The notes under the pieces are model-generated. The model worked only from the letters and a program-made list of their open reading frames with translations, was not told the DNA's origin and searched no databases. From Lichenostomus cassidix (Eukaryota; Chordata; Aves; Passeriformes; Meliphagidae), in NCBI GenBank assembly GCA_008360975.2, contig CM039189.1, forward strand, positions 13,086,056 through 13,150,055: a stretch of DNA of 64,000 nt, written 5' to 3'. Positions 37,984 through 50,478 of this stretch are shown piece after piece; the stretch's first letter is position 1, and every line of letters begins with the position of its first letter. The translations under genes and the position numbers were made by a program.

Positions 37984-40900
37984 TAAGGAAGATCTGATTT
38001 TTGCTGCACTTCTCCATGGGATTACCTGCATTGGTTATGACTCTAATATTTTTTATAGCTACATAATCATATAAAAGTGAAAATTCTGACTGCTGGTGAT
38101 GATTTTTGTCTCTATATCTAGACTATACCCTTTAATTTTACTTTTTCAAACTATCACACGTCTCTATATGTATTTCTGTCATTGCAGGATTTTTATAAGA
38201 TGACTATTATAGCATTCTTTAATGATACTGGCAAGACATTATCTCAATGGCAGATTGCAGTCCTTTTATTTTTTTTTTTTTTTTTAATACAAAACCTAAT
38301 TAAAATGGCAATAGTCCAATGGCTTCTCTACCAGGAAAAGAAAAACGACATCTGTACAGGATAAAGATATTGACATTGGGACTTTTGATATGTTGGGTTT
38401 TTTTTTTCTAGATATGTAAAGAAAATAATCTTTTGTACTTGCTCAGCCTAGAGTTTTCTGAGTTTTCTGTGTTTTAATTCAAGATGCTCTGTCCCTCACA
38501 AATGGCCTGAGCTCACTTTTGTTAAGAGTGAATCTTGCCTCCAAGAGAGCATGAGAAGACAATTCACCACAAAGCAGTAGTGGCATTTAGCATGAAGGCA
38601 CAATCAGAAGATAATTAACAGAAGCATTCACATTTAAGCTAATGCAGCTTTCTTCTCAGGGAATTTTCAAAGAAATATGAATAATATAGAAAGAAGAAAA
38701 TGAAAACTATTATCATGTATTGCTATGTAGTTGACTGACGAATATTTCACATTTCAGCATCTACCTCTGATTCAAAAGCATTAAGGGTGAGGAAAGCCTA
38801 TTGCAGCTTCAAGCAAACATGATGTTTCCACAAAACCTTTGAGCTCCGCCAGACTGACAGTCCATGAACACTGCTCTTGACTATCTACAATCCTCCACTT
38901 TTATACTCCTCTACTTTTGTATAGTGTCTATGTTTTAGGGTCTCACAAAGATTTATTCAATTTTACCTCAGAAAAAAAATTAATAATTTTTGGTTGAAAA
39001 ATGAGAATAAAGAGTTACTGGAGGAAAGCTCCTAGTTGGCAATACGTCATTCTGAGAGCTTTTACTCAAAAGGCAGGATCAGAGCTTGTTTCTCTCCAGG
39101 TTACAGCTTTAATCTGTCACCAAGCACAAGATTAACAGTTAGAAAAACTTGAGACTGGTACTAAAGACAGTGCTGGGAAAAGAGCCTTTCCACACTGCAT
39201 GCACTGGTGTCCTGAGCTAGTTAAATGCCAAACTAATATGCAACTAATCTCTATTTATTTAATAGCTATATTTCTTTTCTTGTGGGTGACGTATCCCATC
39301 TGGAAGCTGTCCCATAAGAATGAGAAATTTTGTCATTCTTTCTTTCAATTGTTGAAAGCTGAGCTAATAATCTTAATATATCAATATAGTAAAATAGCTT
39401 TACCTGATATTTAACATTACCTGATGGCTTTCAAAGCCTATTTTAATTAAGAAGCGGCTGATGCTTTGAACATTTCAGGTCAAGTCAGTTTCCTGAAAGT
39501 GGGTTAAACACTGAACTGCAGTAATGGAAAGTGCAAATGACAATGTCAGTAAATCCTCAGCTTTAGCACCAACACGACACAAGCAACCACTTACAAAATG
39601 TAACAGGAGGAAAGAAGGCTTACTGATTCTAGATCACAGTGGGTCTGCCTCCAAAGCAAGGGAAATCAGGCAGAAGACACAGACCCATGAACACATAGGA
39701 AACAGAAATGTCTCACTGAAATCAGTGGGAAAACTCTTGGGAGTAGCTAACCAGATCTTCTACTTAGCAAACAGAAGTAAAAAAAAAGTTAAATAAAAAA
39801 AATTTTATCAGGATAGGAGAACCCAACCAGAGACAGAATTGCTACTGTTTCTTTGTTATTTACTATTTTTAACACCATATTATTGCAGAAAATAAAAACA
39901 TCAAAAAGTCAGCAAATTTGACGCAAATTACTACTTTTTTTTTCTGTGAATATGAAAAGTAAGTTTCACAATTTCATGGCAGAATTTGCCATTTCAAGAA
40001 AAACACAGGTTACTATTTGGATTAAAGCATTATTATTTCACAGTGTAGTTTCACTCCTTCTTTCCCAGCCGTCAATAGAGAACTGAAAATCTTATTGATT
40101 CATTCTGCATGTATCCATTCATTTAATATTCTTTTGCTCTAACTTTTAATCAGTAGCAGGAAAGTCTCATCTCTCCCTAGCAAACAAGGCAACATTTTCA
40201 TCTTCAAAACCTCAGAGAACTTAAAGAATTTTTTTATAAAATTGAGAAGTAGAGAGAAACTCCCTCTGGACTGATTCTTTCTCCTGTTTTTGCACCTGCA
40301 TTATCCTCCTGGATTATCCTGCTGTCAGCTGCTTCTGCACAGAAAACACTGATATATGCACACCACTGACTGAAGTCTTTTGCTTTTTCAAGCTATGCTC
40401 ACCCACTTCACAGTTGATGCTGCACCATCAGCAGTATTTTAGTACAGATATCAAAAAGCATTTCATTATTTAGGCTTCTTCAACAAGGGCACCCTGAATG
40501 AGAGGTGTAGGATAGGAAAAAAAAAAGAATGAATAGCTGACTAGTGTAGAGGGAGCAGTGACAAAGGTTCCTGCCACTGTTTACAGAGAGGTCTGCAGCT
40601 GAATGAATAATGCCAGTGCTCAGAGGCCTCTTGTGGCACCACATTCCTTTTAACATGAGCAAGGAGCCATTGGCATCTGTAAACTTTGTTTACCTGGTCA
40701 AACTGATGGAATATTTCATCTGTTAGAGTTGTCGAGGATTATAGTGAAACTGTCCCTTTAACATGCACTTGAAAGTCTATTTCAGAACACAGAAAAGAGT
40801 TTTCTGTAAGTAGTGTATTATTTGAAAATAACGAGAAGACAGCTGGTGTTTGCAGAGGTCAAAGATATTAGTGAAAATACCTAAAATTTTAGCCAAAACA

Positions 40901-42694
40901 CTAGGTGTTGCAGCAAGGAGAAAGTGTAGAAAAAGGAATAACATGCTGAAAAAAGAGCCCTGTGGGGCACAAATAGAAGATCTGACATTTTCTGACAGTT
41001 TAGATAAATCCATTGTAATGAGAAAAGAAAGATTCTGTATGAAATCAATTCTGTTTGCAATACTTATCCTTGGATGTTCTGAAGAACCATTTCACATCTC
41101 AGAGATGACATCCTTTTCTTTAGGGCCTAATCCAAAAACCGTTTAAGTTAGTGGGCTGAAAAAGACTCAGCTCAACTGGGAATGATAGCATCTGCCATAA
41201 GATTTGTTTCACATCTTTACAGCTTCAAAAGCATCACAGACATATCTCCAGGAAGTGAAGAGGGAGGAGGCACACGTCCAACTGCCCCCAAATCTTTGTT
41301 TAGCTTTTCCACTGTTTGAAACCTTTCCCACTTTTTTTTCTTTAGTGGTAAAAAATGATCCATCCCATCGCAGGACTCCATGAGAAAGGAAGAACACATA
41401 TTGTTTTTGCAATGTGCAGTCTGTGTTAGGAGAGATACATTATAATTCTTTTTAAGTTAATTAAAACATTTGATCTAAAATGTGTAAATAAAATAGAAGA
41501 TACAATGGAAACACATATAAACATGTCACATTAAAGTGTTTGTTGAAAATGAATAGACTGGAGAAAAAGAAATCGTGATGCATATGGAAAAAGATAAAAA
41601 GAGCAGAAAGTAAAAACTAAAGTACTCAAGCCAAGACTCTTACACAAACAAATATACTGTGGTGGAAGAGAATGTGAAGTTCTACATTTAGAGTTTTCTA
41701 AACCATTTTACTTTGTATATTTAAGCAATGAGGAAACAGGAAGCTTCCTCCACAGAACAGTCGGGACGGCAGTTTGCTCCACTGAGAGGTAGAAAGAAGT
41801 AAAGATATAAATACTGCCATAGTGACAGTTTTACACACGGTTCTGTTACCAGATTGAAGTCCAACAAATCAGAGGTGCATTTGTAAAAGAACTTATAAAA
41901 AGATCCCTGGAAGATTAACAAGGAATTCAGATACTATTAGTAGCAAAGGTAGGAAGATAAATTGATCCTGGTTTTGAGACTTAAATTTAAGTAAAATTCA
42001 AAAAAAACCCTCTCCCCTAACTCAATGTCAAAACACAGTGCTGAGGCTGGTGCTGATTAAACTGTGCAATCCTTTGCCAAAGCAGTATGTCAGATGTCCC
42101 ATAGCTTAAGATAACAGAAACTGGGAAAAAAACTCTCAGGGAACTGCTGTAGGAAATAGGCTGGAGGACAGCCAAAATGACCAACAAATCTTTACTACTG
42201 CCGATCCAAGCAAGGAAGGAAAAGAGAGATAAAGAAGAATAAACAGTGCTCTCCCTTCCTTGTCTCCCTTGAATGGCCAGCAGTATCCGCAGCACTGCAA
42301 TCACCACATCTTTCCTCGTCCCACCCTGTTACTGCACGGTGTGTGCTCCAGTGACCTCCACGGACAATAGCGAAATTCTCATTTACTTCAGCTGAGTGGA
42401 AATCAGGCCCAAGGGAAAAAGCTGAAGAACAAATCTCATCCCCTATACCTTACTGATTAGGCATATCTTTGTTCACTTCAAATACAGCAGACTCTTCAGA
42501 ACAGTTTTGCTTTTCAACAGTTGATGGCACGGGAGAGGGAGAGGAATACATGGCATGGATTGGGTTTTTTACATAACCCTGTGTTCCTTGATTAGTTGTT
42601 AAAATTCTTTATATTCTCCACAACGAGAGAAATGGCATGAGCACAACTTTCTTTGGAGATAACTACTGTAGGAAGCAAGTCTGTCTACTGCTTT
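37984..42694. other. Unassigned AT-rich non-coding DNA
   Basis: No supported gene. A 17-base T run lies at 38269-38285. Two plus-strand open frames have fairly protein-like composition but no recognisable family: 39524-39796 (90 codons, ATG with G at -3 and +4, lysine-rich end) and 40850-41146 (98 codons). Confidence 0.55.
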
Positions 42695-42790
42695 GTATGA
42701 GAGTTCAGTGATTAAAATTCTTTCTCAGCAACTTGGAAATCCAGGTTCAATTCTTCTGCTTTAGCATATTCAGGATCACACCTTCTATTT
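42695..42790 (+). mobile_element. Possible old tRNA-derived SINE (MIR-like) remnant
   Basis: A box-A-like GTTCAGTGATTAAA (about 42703-42716) is followed about 30 bp later by AAATCCAGGTTCAATTCTTC, which contains the box-B consensus core GGTTCAATTC (42744-42753). The order and spacing suit the RNA polymerase III promoter of a tRNA-derived SINE head. No intact cloverleaf can be drawn, so it is not a tRNA gene. The 3' part is too decayed to place in a family. Confidence 0.4.
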
Positions 42791-45700
42791 CTCAAGTGAC
42801 ATACATTATGGCAAAGGCTGCTAGATAACAAGGCATCAGAAACATCTTCAGATAAAGTTGCATCACTGTGCTGGAAGAAAAAACTGAGCTTATTTGGTTT
42901 GTAGATAGAGAATGGAAAGAGAAAGATTTTAAATTCAAACACCTTAAGAGAAGTGGCTAAATCCAAGTGATGAATGAGAATCCTAACTTCCAATCCTTAT
43001 ATTTAGGATTACTTGTTTATTTGATTCAACAACCATTAACCACTGAGATAATAAAAGATAATTTAGAGAGATATCTGCCTTATTTTGTAGTATTTTAACA
43101 TGTTTGTTTTCTACCTTTGCTAAGGCACTTGCCAGTTTTCCAGCATCTGTAGTATTCAGCTTTTGTTGTCATGATTCTGAAGTGAAGCATTAGATGAAAA
43201 AAGGGCAGAATGTTTAATATCTAAGGCGACTCCTGGAGTGCATTTTGTTGGTAAGCAGTTAAGAAACACATTCAAGCTAGAAAAACTCCAAAAATCAGCT
43301 TTCATTCCTGTCTTGACCTCTACACTCAGTGAAATGCATACACTTTTTTAGAAATAAATACGCATACTCCATTTCCCTTTCTGTTTTCTCTGCCTCTAGT
43401 ATAAATGATGAATACAACTAACAAAATCAGTGAAATCACTTTGTTCAATAGTAGTTTTAAGGCAAAATCCATGTTTTGGAATGTTTCTTACATACCCCTG
43501 TCTATTACTTGCCTGCTTGGCAAAATTTCTCAAGGAAACTCTTTAAGACTGTATCAGTGTAAGACACTTCAACTTTTTTTCTTCTTTACTCTTTGTTCAA
43601 ATTGAGGTTTGGCCTTTTTGGTTTAAACTGGCTTACATTTCATGTTCATTCATTGTTCTATAAGTGTATGAATGTCTCTTAATAACTAATAGTTTTAAAC
43701 TAGCTAAAATGCCCAAACATACACAAAGTCTACTCATGAAAAGTTGATGTCAATTTTTTCATATTTCCTGCAATCTGTACATATTTTGTCTAATTATATT
43801 TGGAAGTACATCTGCTTGGACACCTGCAGAATTACTGCAAGCTGTCATTTTCATTCTTGAAACATTATTTAAATTTTAAATTTGGCATCTGTCGAAAACA
43901 AACAAAGAAATACTATCGGAAATTATAATACAGCAGCTAAAATTTGCCAAATTTTACTGAATCACACAGAATGACAGACAATGCTTTCAAACTGGATCTT
44001 TATGTCAGCACTATGGAGCAGGAGAAAAATCACCATGAAGTGATATTTCTAGTAAGATATATTTTATTCTGATTAAGTCCCTACAAAACTGATTGGATGA
44101 GATAACATGAAAGCACTGACAATATGTTTTTCCCTTCAAAGTACTGTTGAAAACTTTCACATTGGTCCCAGTAATATGAGTCTCAGTAACAGGCCCTGTT
44201 TGACAGACTAGGACACAGAAAGCTGTCAACCTAAGAGTAGTCTGAAGATGATTGTTAAGGGGATTTGGTATTTCGTGTATTTTGCCTAATAGGGGAGCCT
44301 GTGCTCAGCATTTCCTGAAGCAAAAGAAGACAGATGAAATCTCTGGGCACTTCATTGCTGCTGTCTCTCAAAGATTTCCTGTCAAAATGGGCCTATAAGG
44401 GAAGAAAGGTTTTCAATAACATTTTTTTTTTTACCTGGCAGGATTTCCAGTCTTGCTATGAAAGAGTTTGAAGGCGCTGTCTTTGTGAAAACACTGCTGC
44501 CAAACTACCATATCTAGTTGTGTTTAAAAATAAAAAAGCAATATGACTCACATTACCATAGTGTATACTACAAACCCGGGTTTGATTGACATTCTATCCA
44601 TATTTTATACAGTGCTTTTTTTCTTCCGTCAAATGGAGCAAGTGACCTTGATGTTACTGTGCTTTGCAACTTAAACAGGGAAAGCATATTTGTTGTCAAC
44701 TTCTTTAGGGATACGATTTTCAACAGAGTACATAGGGAAAAGTAACACAACTCCTATTATTAATAATAGGAGTTATTCATGTAACTTCTTGTTCATCTCA
44801 TTGAGACTTCACCCTTTTATGTCAGCCTTCTTTGAAGGCAGCCATGTAAATTTTAGCTGCCCAGAATTAGAAGGAACAAAGAAAATTATAATTCTTTTTT
44901 GGCATCAATTCTAAATAAAAAATGTTGTACATGTCTGAAAATACTAGAATTCCCCAAGAAATTTCATCTTGGGCACCACAGTGCTACACCCAAGTGATTC
45001 TGCTGCATTAGAAACAGCTACACACACACACACAGAGCACGTGGAACCATAAAAACTAAATGGTTTTCCCTACCTCATCATTAAAAATGAGCAAACAAAA
45101 ATCTCCTTTTCAAAACTACCTCAGATTCTGGAGACTGTTTTGAGAAAAAGAAGTCAATGCTCAAAATGATTAAATCATACAGAATCTGCAGCTCAAGTAT
45201 AAGGAGCACTGCTGTCAGTTTAAGGCAAGTCATGTAGCAGGGTTGAGATAGGGAGCTTGGCTGTTCCTCTGCTGAACAGCCTCACTTCTTTTGGGTTTGT
45301 GTTTTTGGTGCTTTTCTTGCAAGGAAGAGGCTACTTAACCTGCTCTCATGTGAGCTTTCCTCCCAGAAGTGGAGCAGGAAATTCAGGTTTTGTAGGTCTG
45401 AGGTGTTAAATTAACTTGATTTATTACAGACTCTACGGAGGATTTTACTTTGTGGCCTGAGAACCCCCTGCTGTCTGAGAAAACTCAAGTGATGCACATT
45501 AACTCTGTCTAAACAGACTGTGGAGGATAATTTAATTTGCTGCAGAATGATTTGCTCCAACAGGGGTCTTGAACAATGAAAAGGGGATGTGAAGCTTGCT
45601 GTCTATTATTGGTAAAGACAATTTATCTGATTGGAAAATGGGTAAATATTTGCTGTATTTTTTTTAAAAAAGAGGAAGTATTTGTCAAATGGGAATGATG

Positions 45701-46285
45701 GATACTTTTCCCAGGAAATGAGATCAGCAGATATTACAGAGAAAAAAGGATGGAGGGGAGAAGATGCAGCACTAAAAGAAAGAAGTGAAACCAAGAAAAT
45801 GCAGTGAAACTGGGAAGAACAGTCTTTTCAAACAGGTGGCTCTCAGAAGGCTAAAGACTTTCAGAGTCACATAGGTGTATTTGCATGGTCAGACAGCCAG
45901 AGATACAGAGGGGAATGACTTTGAAAGACTGGGGAGGACTCAAGATCTGCAGCAACAAATGCATTAACAGACTGATAAGCAAACTGAGCATGAAACTTCA
46001 GCACAGGTAGGTTCATGTTATTAGCACAGGCCTGGTAGACAGTGGTCCTGCAAAGGTTATCCTGCTACACACTAATGACTGGGAAAAGCAGAGTGGAGAA
46101 GAGCTGCAAAACCCTGAGTCAAAAAAGGAAATCAAGATGCCATCATTACATCCAGAGATGGAGTATGTCAGATGGAGAAAGTCAGAGGTACAGTTGAAGG
46201 TATTTATCTTTCCAGGACACAGCAAAGAAAGCAGATGCTTTTCTGCAGCCTCCCTCAAACACTTAGTACTCAGGCAGATCCCTTA
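42791..46285. other. Unassigned AT-rich non-coding DNA
   Basis: No supported gene. It contains a 26-bp perfect palindrome at 44749-44774 and a (CA)7 run at 45021-45034. A strong splice-acceptor-like pyrimidine tract ends at 43399, but an in-frame stop follows immediately in the only long frame. Confidence 0.6.
44749..44774. repeat. 26-bp perfect palindrome
   Basis: The half AACTCCTATTATT (44749-44761) is followed directly by its exact reverse complement (44762-44774), with no spacer. It is the longest spacer-free palindrome I found in the window. Confidence 0.95.
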
Positions 46286-46380
46286 GCATAGTTTAGCCAT
46301 AGCTCAGTGGACCTGTTATTGCAATGCTCTGCCTTGTCAGGACATCTGGGATTAATATTTCTCAAAGAAAGTCTGTTTTG
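46286..46380 (+). mobile_element. Old tRNA-derived SINE (MIR-like) remnant
   Basis: The sequence GCCATAGCTCAGTGG (46296-46310) closely matches the tRNA box-A region (TAGCTCAGTGG). About 30 bases later GTCAGGACATCTGGGATTAA occupies the place of the GGTTCAA box B in amniote tRNA-type SINEs, where phrases such as GACACCTGGGTTCAA are common. Box B is degenerate and no acceptor stem is present, so this is not a functional tRNA gene. Its age and exact family cannot be fixed from the sequence alone. Confidence 0.5.
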
Positions 46381-49300
46381 GAGGCTACTGCATGAAGTAT
46401 TTTTAAATGCACTCTCCAAGCATGTATGTGAGAATATAAAATTTTTTCATCTAAGCATCTGCTAGGTAATATTCCAATAGCCCATTACATTTTGGTTACC
46501 ACTGGGCCAGATCTGAGCTGGATAGGTACTCGTAGCTGCAAGAAGCCTTTGAGCCATACAGGGAATTCAGCAGTGCAGTAGGAACTGTTATCTCTCCATT
46601 CCCACAAAAATCCACATTTTGACAGGTATCTGTATTTCTGGGGCAAAGAACCCAGTTACAAGGTTTTTTCTTGCAGTAACATTTCATCGAGTCAACCTCC
46701 TGCAATTTATCTACACGTGATCCCAGTTTCATGGGGGAAAAAAAAAAGGTAGTTCACCAGACTGGAAAAACAGAGAAAAGAAAAATGTCTCTGGCAGTAT
46801 GGTTCAGTCTTTAGCAGTCCTTCAGCTTTGAAACTTCAGATAAAGACGTAAAATCAGGTTTTTCCTTAACAGACTGCCAGAATTCTATACAATGATACCC
46901 TTGAAAGTAAGGAATTGATGCCCAGGACCTAGACAGGCTTCTCTCACTGTGGTTTGGCATAGGCATGGAGTTAAAACTCCTTTAGGCCAGAAGAGATTAA
47001 TTCCACGTATGATAACTTCGTCCAGATCTGAGTGGTGAGATGCTGAGCAGTGTTTGATGAGCTGCAGAAGTAGCTGTGAGATCATGTCACAAGGCAGGTT
47101 TTGTTTGGTTGGTTTTTTTTTTACCTTGCATAACATGATTCAAAGTAAAGCAGAACATTCCAGATGAGAAAAAGGTAATTCCCCCATCCCTCTTCTCCCT
47201 AGTCCAACTTAGGAGTTATAAAAATTAACAGACAAAAAATGTCATTAAAGCCACAGTTATGGCTTTGATAGAGGACCTCTCTAGTACAGGCCCCACCAGA
47301 AGGTTTTGACTAATAAATAAAACCAAACTCAAGGTAACTTGACCTTTATGCCCTAGTTAAAAAAAAAAAAAAAACAAACACCAAAACAAACAAAGCTAAA
47401 TAAAAAACACCATTGCACCACATATCAATTTTTTATACAGAATTTTAAATGGAAGCACAGGGTCTACTGTTACTCACTTTTAAAAAAACATGAGATTATT
47501 TGCCAAATCCAGGTGATGCACTATAATTCATTTCTAACAGTTCTTCTCCAGGAAAGACACACACAGACCTTTTGAGGATTCCCTGCCCGCATTTATCATG
47601 AGTAGAAACTTGTGAATCACAACAACAAATTCCACCATCCCAGAAAATGCCATTATCCTATACCACTATCAGAATTTAATACTTTTCTCATTACCAGGAT
47701 TCTTTTTTCAGCAGCTATTCCTAACTTCCTTTATTTTCAATGCAATATAGTTTCACGTATAACTCGCCCTTTTCCACATCATCTTGCAATATAGAGCAGC
47801 TGACTAAAACCAATCTTATAATTAAAAATTTCCATGCCAGCACCTGCTGAGATCTGCAACACTTGCTAGTGCAGGGAATGGAGGAACAGGGGAAATACAA
47901 GATGGGCTGTAACAAGCAACCTACGTTTTGTATCATCTGAAGCTGTAAGTACATTATTCTTTTCAAGTATGTACACTGCTAAAAATTTTCATGTGGAGAG
48001 TCATTAAATTTGTGTCCATTTAGACACCCCATTAAGTTTTCAGACCACTCTTCAGGTTTAATGTTTCACCCACCTATAAATTATAAGCAAAATGGTAACT
48101 CGATGGAATGTGACTTTCTGAATTAAAAGAGCACAAGATACATGACTGTAAGTTATCCAGGGCCACACATCACATCAGGTACATGAACGCTGGACAGGAG
48201 CTGCTCTCACCACAGTGATGTAGAAGCATTTTTGTCACGTTTTGCAGCCCTCTGATTGGGCCTCTTTCAGAGAGCAAGATGCCAGGTAGGATCAGACAAA
48301 TAACACTTCTATTCAGCATTTCGGAATTGCATGAAAATCTTACCATATACAGGTTTGAAAAAGGACTCTGATATTTTCAGTTCAGAAACTCCACAGTTCA
48401 AACTTACTCTCCAAATGCAAGAAAAGACGCAGAAGAGTATGACTGTAAATCACAAGGGAACAGTAATGTTCAAATAGGCAGAAATCTGCCTTGCATGCAA
48501 TGATTGCAAATTCAGTCCTTTTTCTAAAGGACAATATGCCAAACTATGCAAACATAATACTTTGCCTTCTTTATTTCTGTAGACTCTGAAGCACTTTGAT
48601 GGTCTTCCTATATGGTATTTATATAATTTCCAAGTAGCATTTTGGTTTGGGCTTTGTTTTCCTTTTTTCTTTATTTTTGTACTAACATCTCTGAGAATCC
48701 ATTTGTTGAAATTGTGGTGCTAAAAACACTAAGGCTGCTTTTAGAATAAAGTCAAACTGCAAATATATAAGGCAGAATGCGGCATTGGCAGCTTTTTTAG
48801 CAGAAGTTAAAAAAGCTCTACAAATTCAAAAACTAAGGAAACAACCAACTACTTCCTCTTAAAGAGCAAAAATGGAACTTCAGCAGATAGATGAGTCCAA
48901 ATACTCAACAACTCCTTTTTCCCCATCTTCTATCTCCATCACATTTATTTTCTCCCATTTGAATCTAAGTTTGACTACTGAGTAAGGCCCAGGTAGTCAG
49001 ACACTGTTATTAACTGCCCTTCTAGAAAGATATATACAAGCTGTTTTTTCAGCTTTTACATAAAATATGTTTCTATAAATCATAAACATCAGGGAACAGG
49101 ATAAACAACTAGATAAATATTTGTTAATCTTCACCATTAAGTAAACAGGTGTTATTACCAGGTCCTACTAGAATCATCTCCTCACACTCACAACTTCATT
49201 TTGGACAGTAAACAAAGAAATGGCCAGTTTTGGGGATTAATCCCAGGGCTCACTCTTTGCCTCTAAAACCACCTAGTCAATGTAATATTCTCAAAGCACT

Positions 49301-49961
49301 GCACTCAGTTGATTAAAAGCATGTTTGCTGTGATGTAAACATCACAGCATCACCAAAGTGTCAACATCGTCAAACATTAATTTTGGAATTATTTTAACAC
49401 AGTCTGACTACACAACAGTTCATCAGGGTATTTGAACTAAAACATCCTTGCTAATTTGTGCATATATACTGCAAATTAATGAAGTAATACACTGCAGGAT
49501 CTGCTGCCCTGTTTTACACCAGAAGCACAAACCACACATCATTTCCCCTATGAAGGTTTGCCATTATGCAATTACACCCAAACCCCAACATTTGTCTTTT
49601 TCAAAAACTAAAACATGTAAGTCTGTAACAGAAACCAACAAAATGGTTTCACTAAGTTTCTCAAGGCAATAATGAATCTTAAGCACCAGATTTCTCAAAG
49701 CTTTACTGTGAACAGCATGGGAGACAAACAGGTCCTGACTGATACTCTGTCATCAGAGTAGAGAATGACAGGGATGACAAGGTAGAGCAACCCCCAGAAT
49801 GAGCTGGCAGCAATTACAGCCCCATTAGATATCACAAATTTTCTACTCAACTCCAGTACCTTGGTGGCCATTAAAATAAAATCACAGAGGGACAATCCCA
49901 ACTCTGGCATTGCTGGGAAGGAGCCCTAGAAAGAGCTATTCAAGTGTAACAGACTTAGGTC
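46381..49961. other. Unassigned AT-rich non-coding DNA
   Basis: No supported gene. It holds a 16-base A run at 47359-47374 followed by CAAACA-type low complexity, and a 10-bp hairpin at 48790-48817 (AGCTTTTTTA and its complement, 8-base loop). A cysteine-rich minus-strand frame at 46496-46732 matches no family I know. Confidence 0.6.
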
Positions 49962-50478
49962 TAGAGCATAGTTTGGGTTGCAAATGACGCTCAAAGGTCA
50001 TCCAATACAACCCCCTGCCCTAAGCAGGGATATCTTCAATTATATCAGTTGCCCCCACAGCTCCATCCAACCTGGCCTTGCATGTTTCCAGTGATGTGCT
50101 ATCCACTGCCTCTCATGGCAACCAATTCCAGTGTTTTACCACCCTCACTGTAAAAAAACTTCAGCCTTTTATCTAATCCAAATTGAAACCCTTTTAGTTT
50201 AAACCATTACCCCTGTCCTATCACAGCAGGCCCTCCCATCTTTCCCATAGGCCCCCTTCAAACACTGAAAGGGCACTCCCCTGGAGCCTTCGCTTCTCCA
50301 GGCTGAATAACCCCATCTCTCAGCCTCATAGGAGAGGTGCTGCATCCCTTTAATCATCTTTGAACCTCTCCTCAGGACCTGGTCCAACAGCTCCCTGTCC
50401 TTCCTCTCCTGAGGAACCCAGACCTGAAAGCCAGATCTGCTGGCAATGCTGCTTTTGATGTGTACCAGAATATACAGG
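49962..50478 (-). mobile_element. CR1 LINE 3' fragment
   Basis: The plus strand gives the CR1 3' region in reverse complement over about 515 bp. Blocks in order are AGGTCATCCAATACAACCCC, AGCAGGGATATCTTC, CTCCATCCAACCTGGCCTTG, AACCAATTCCAGTGTTTTAC, CACCCTCACTGTAAAAAAAC, TTTAAACCATTACCCCTGTC, CTTCTCCAGGCTGAATAACC and CAGGACCTGGTCCAACAGCT. The right end reaches GGCAATGCTGCTTTTGATG. Around 50425-50440 a block present in the usual element, between the ACCCAGACCTG and CTGCTGGC positions, is missing, so there is an internal deletion. The terminal octamer repeat at the 3' end (left) is eroded. The copy is 5'-truncated and non-coding. The 124-codon minus frame inside it (50199-50573) is in the sense orientation of the LINE but does not correspond to the reverse transcriptase. 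Confidence 0.95.

Noticed and set aside
37501..38017. Six overlapping open frames on both strands of up to 133 codons
   Set aside because: They lie almost entirely in the GC-rich solo LTR (37576-37978). Frames open on both strands reflect base composition.
40860..40995. Phrase GAGCCCTGTGGGGCAC, considered as a middle CR1 fragment
   Set aside because: A single short match without the neighbouring CR1 blocks in order.
43400..43558. Possible exon between TGCCTCTAG and GTAAGA
   Set aside because: Splice-like signals are good, but the only long frame has TAA at 43402-43404 directly after the acceptor, so it cannot be an internal coding exon.
46496..46732. Cysteine-rich 78-codon minus frame, briefly considered as a small secreted protein
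   Set aside because: No signal peptide at the start, no recognised cysteine pattern, and no splice signals that would make it an exon.
47359..47374. 16-base A run considered as a retrocopy tail
   Set aside because: No transcript-like body or target duplication to its left, and it grades into CAAACA low complexity.
48790..48817. Hairpin AGCTTTTTTA...TAAAAAAGCT considered as a terminator
   Set aside because: Intrinsic terminators are a bacterial feature and the context is a vertebrate genome. The stem is almost all A/T.
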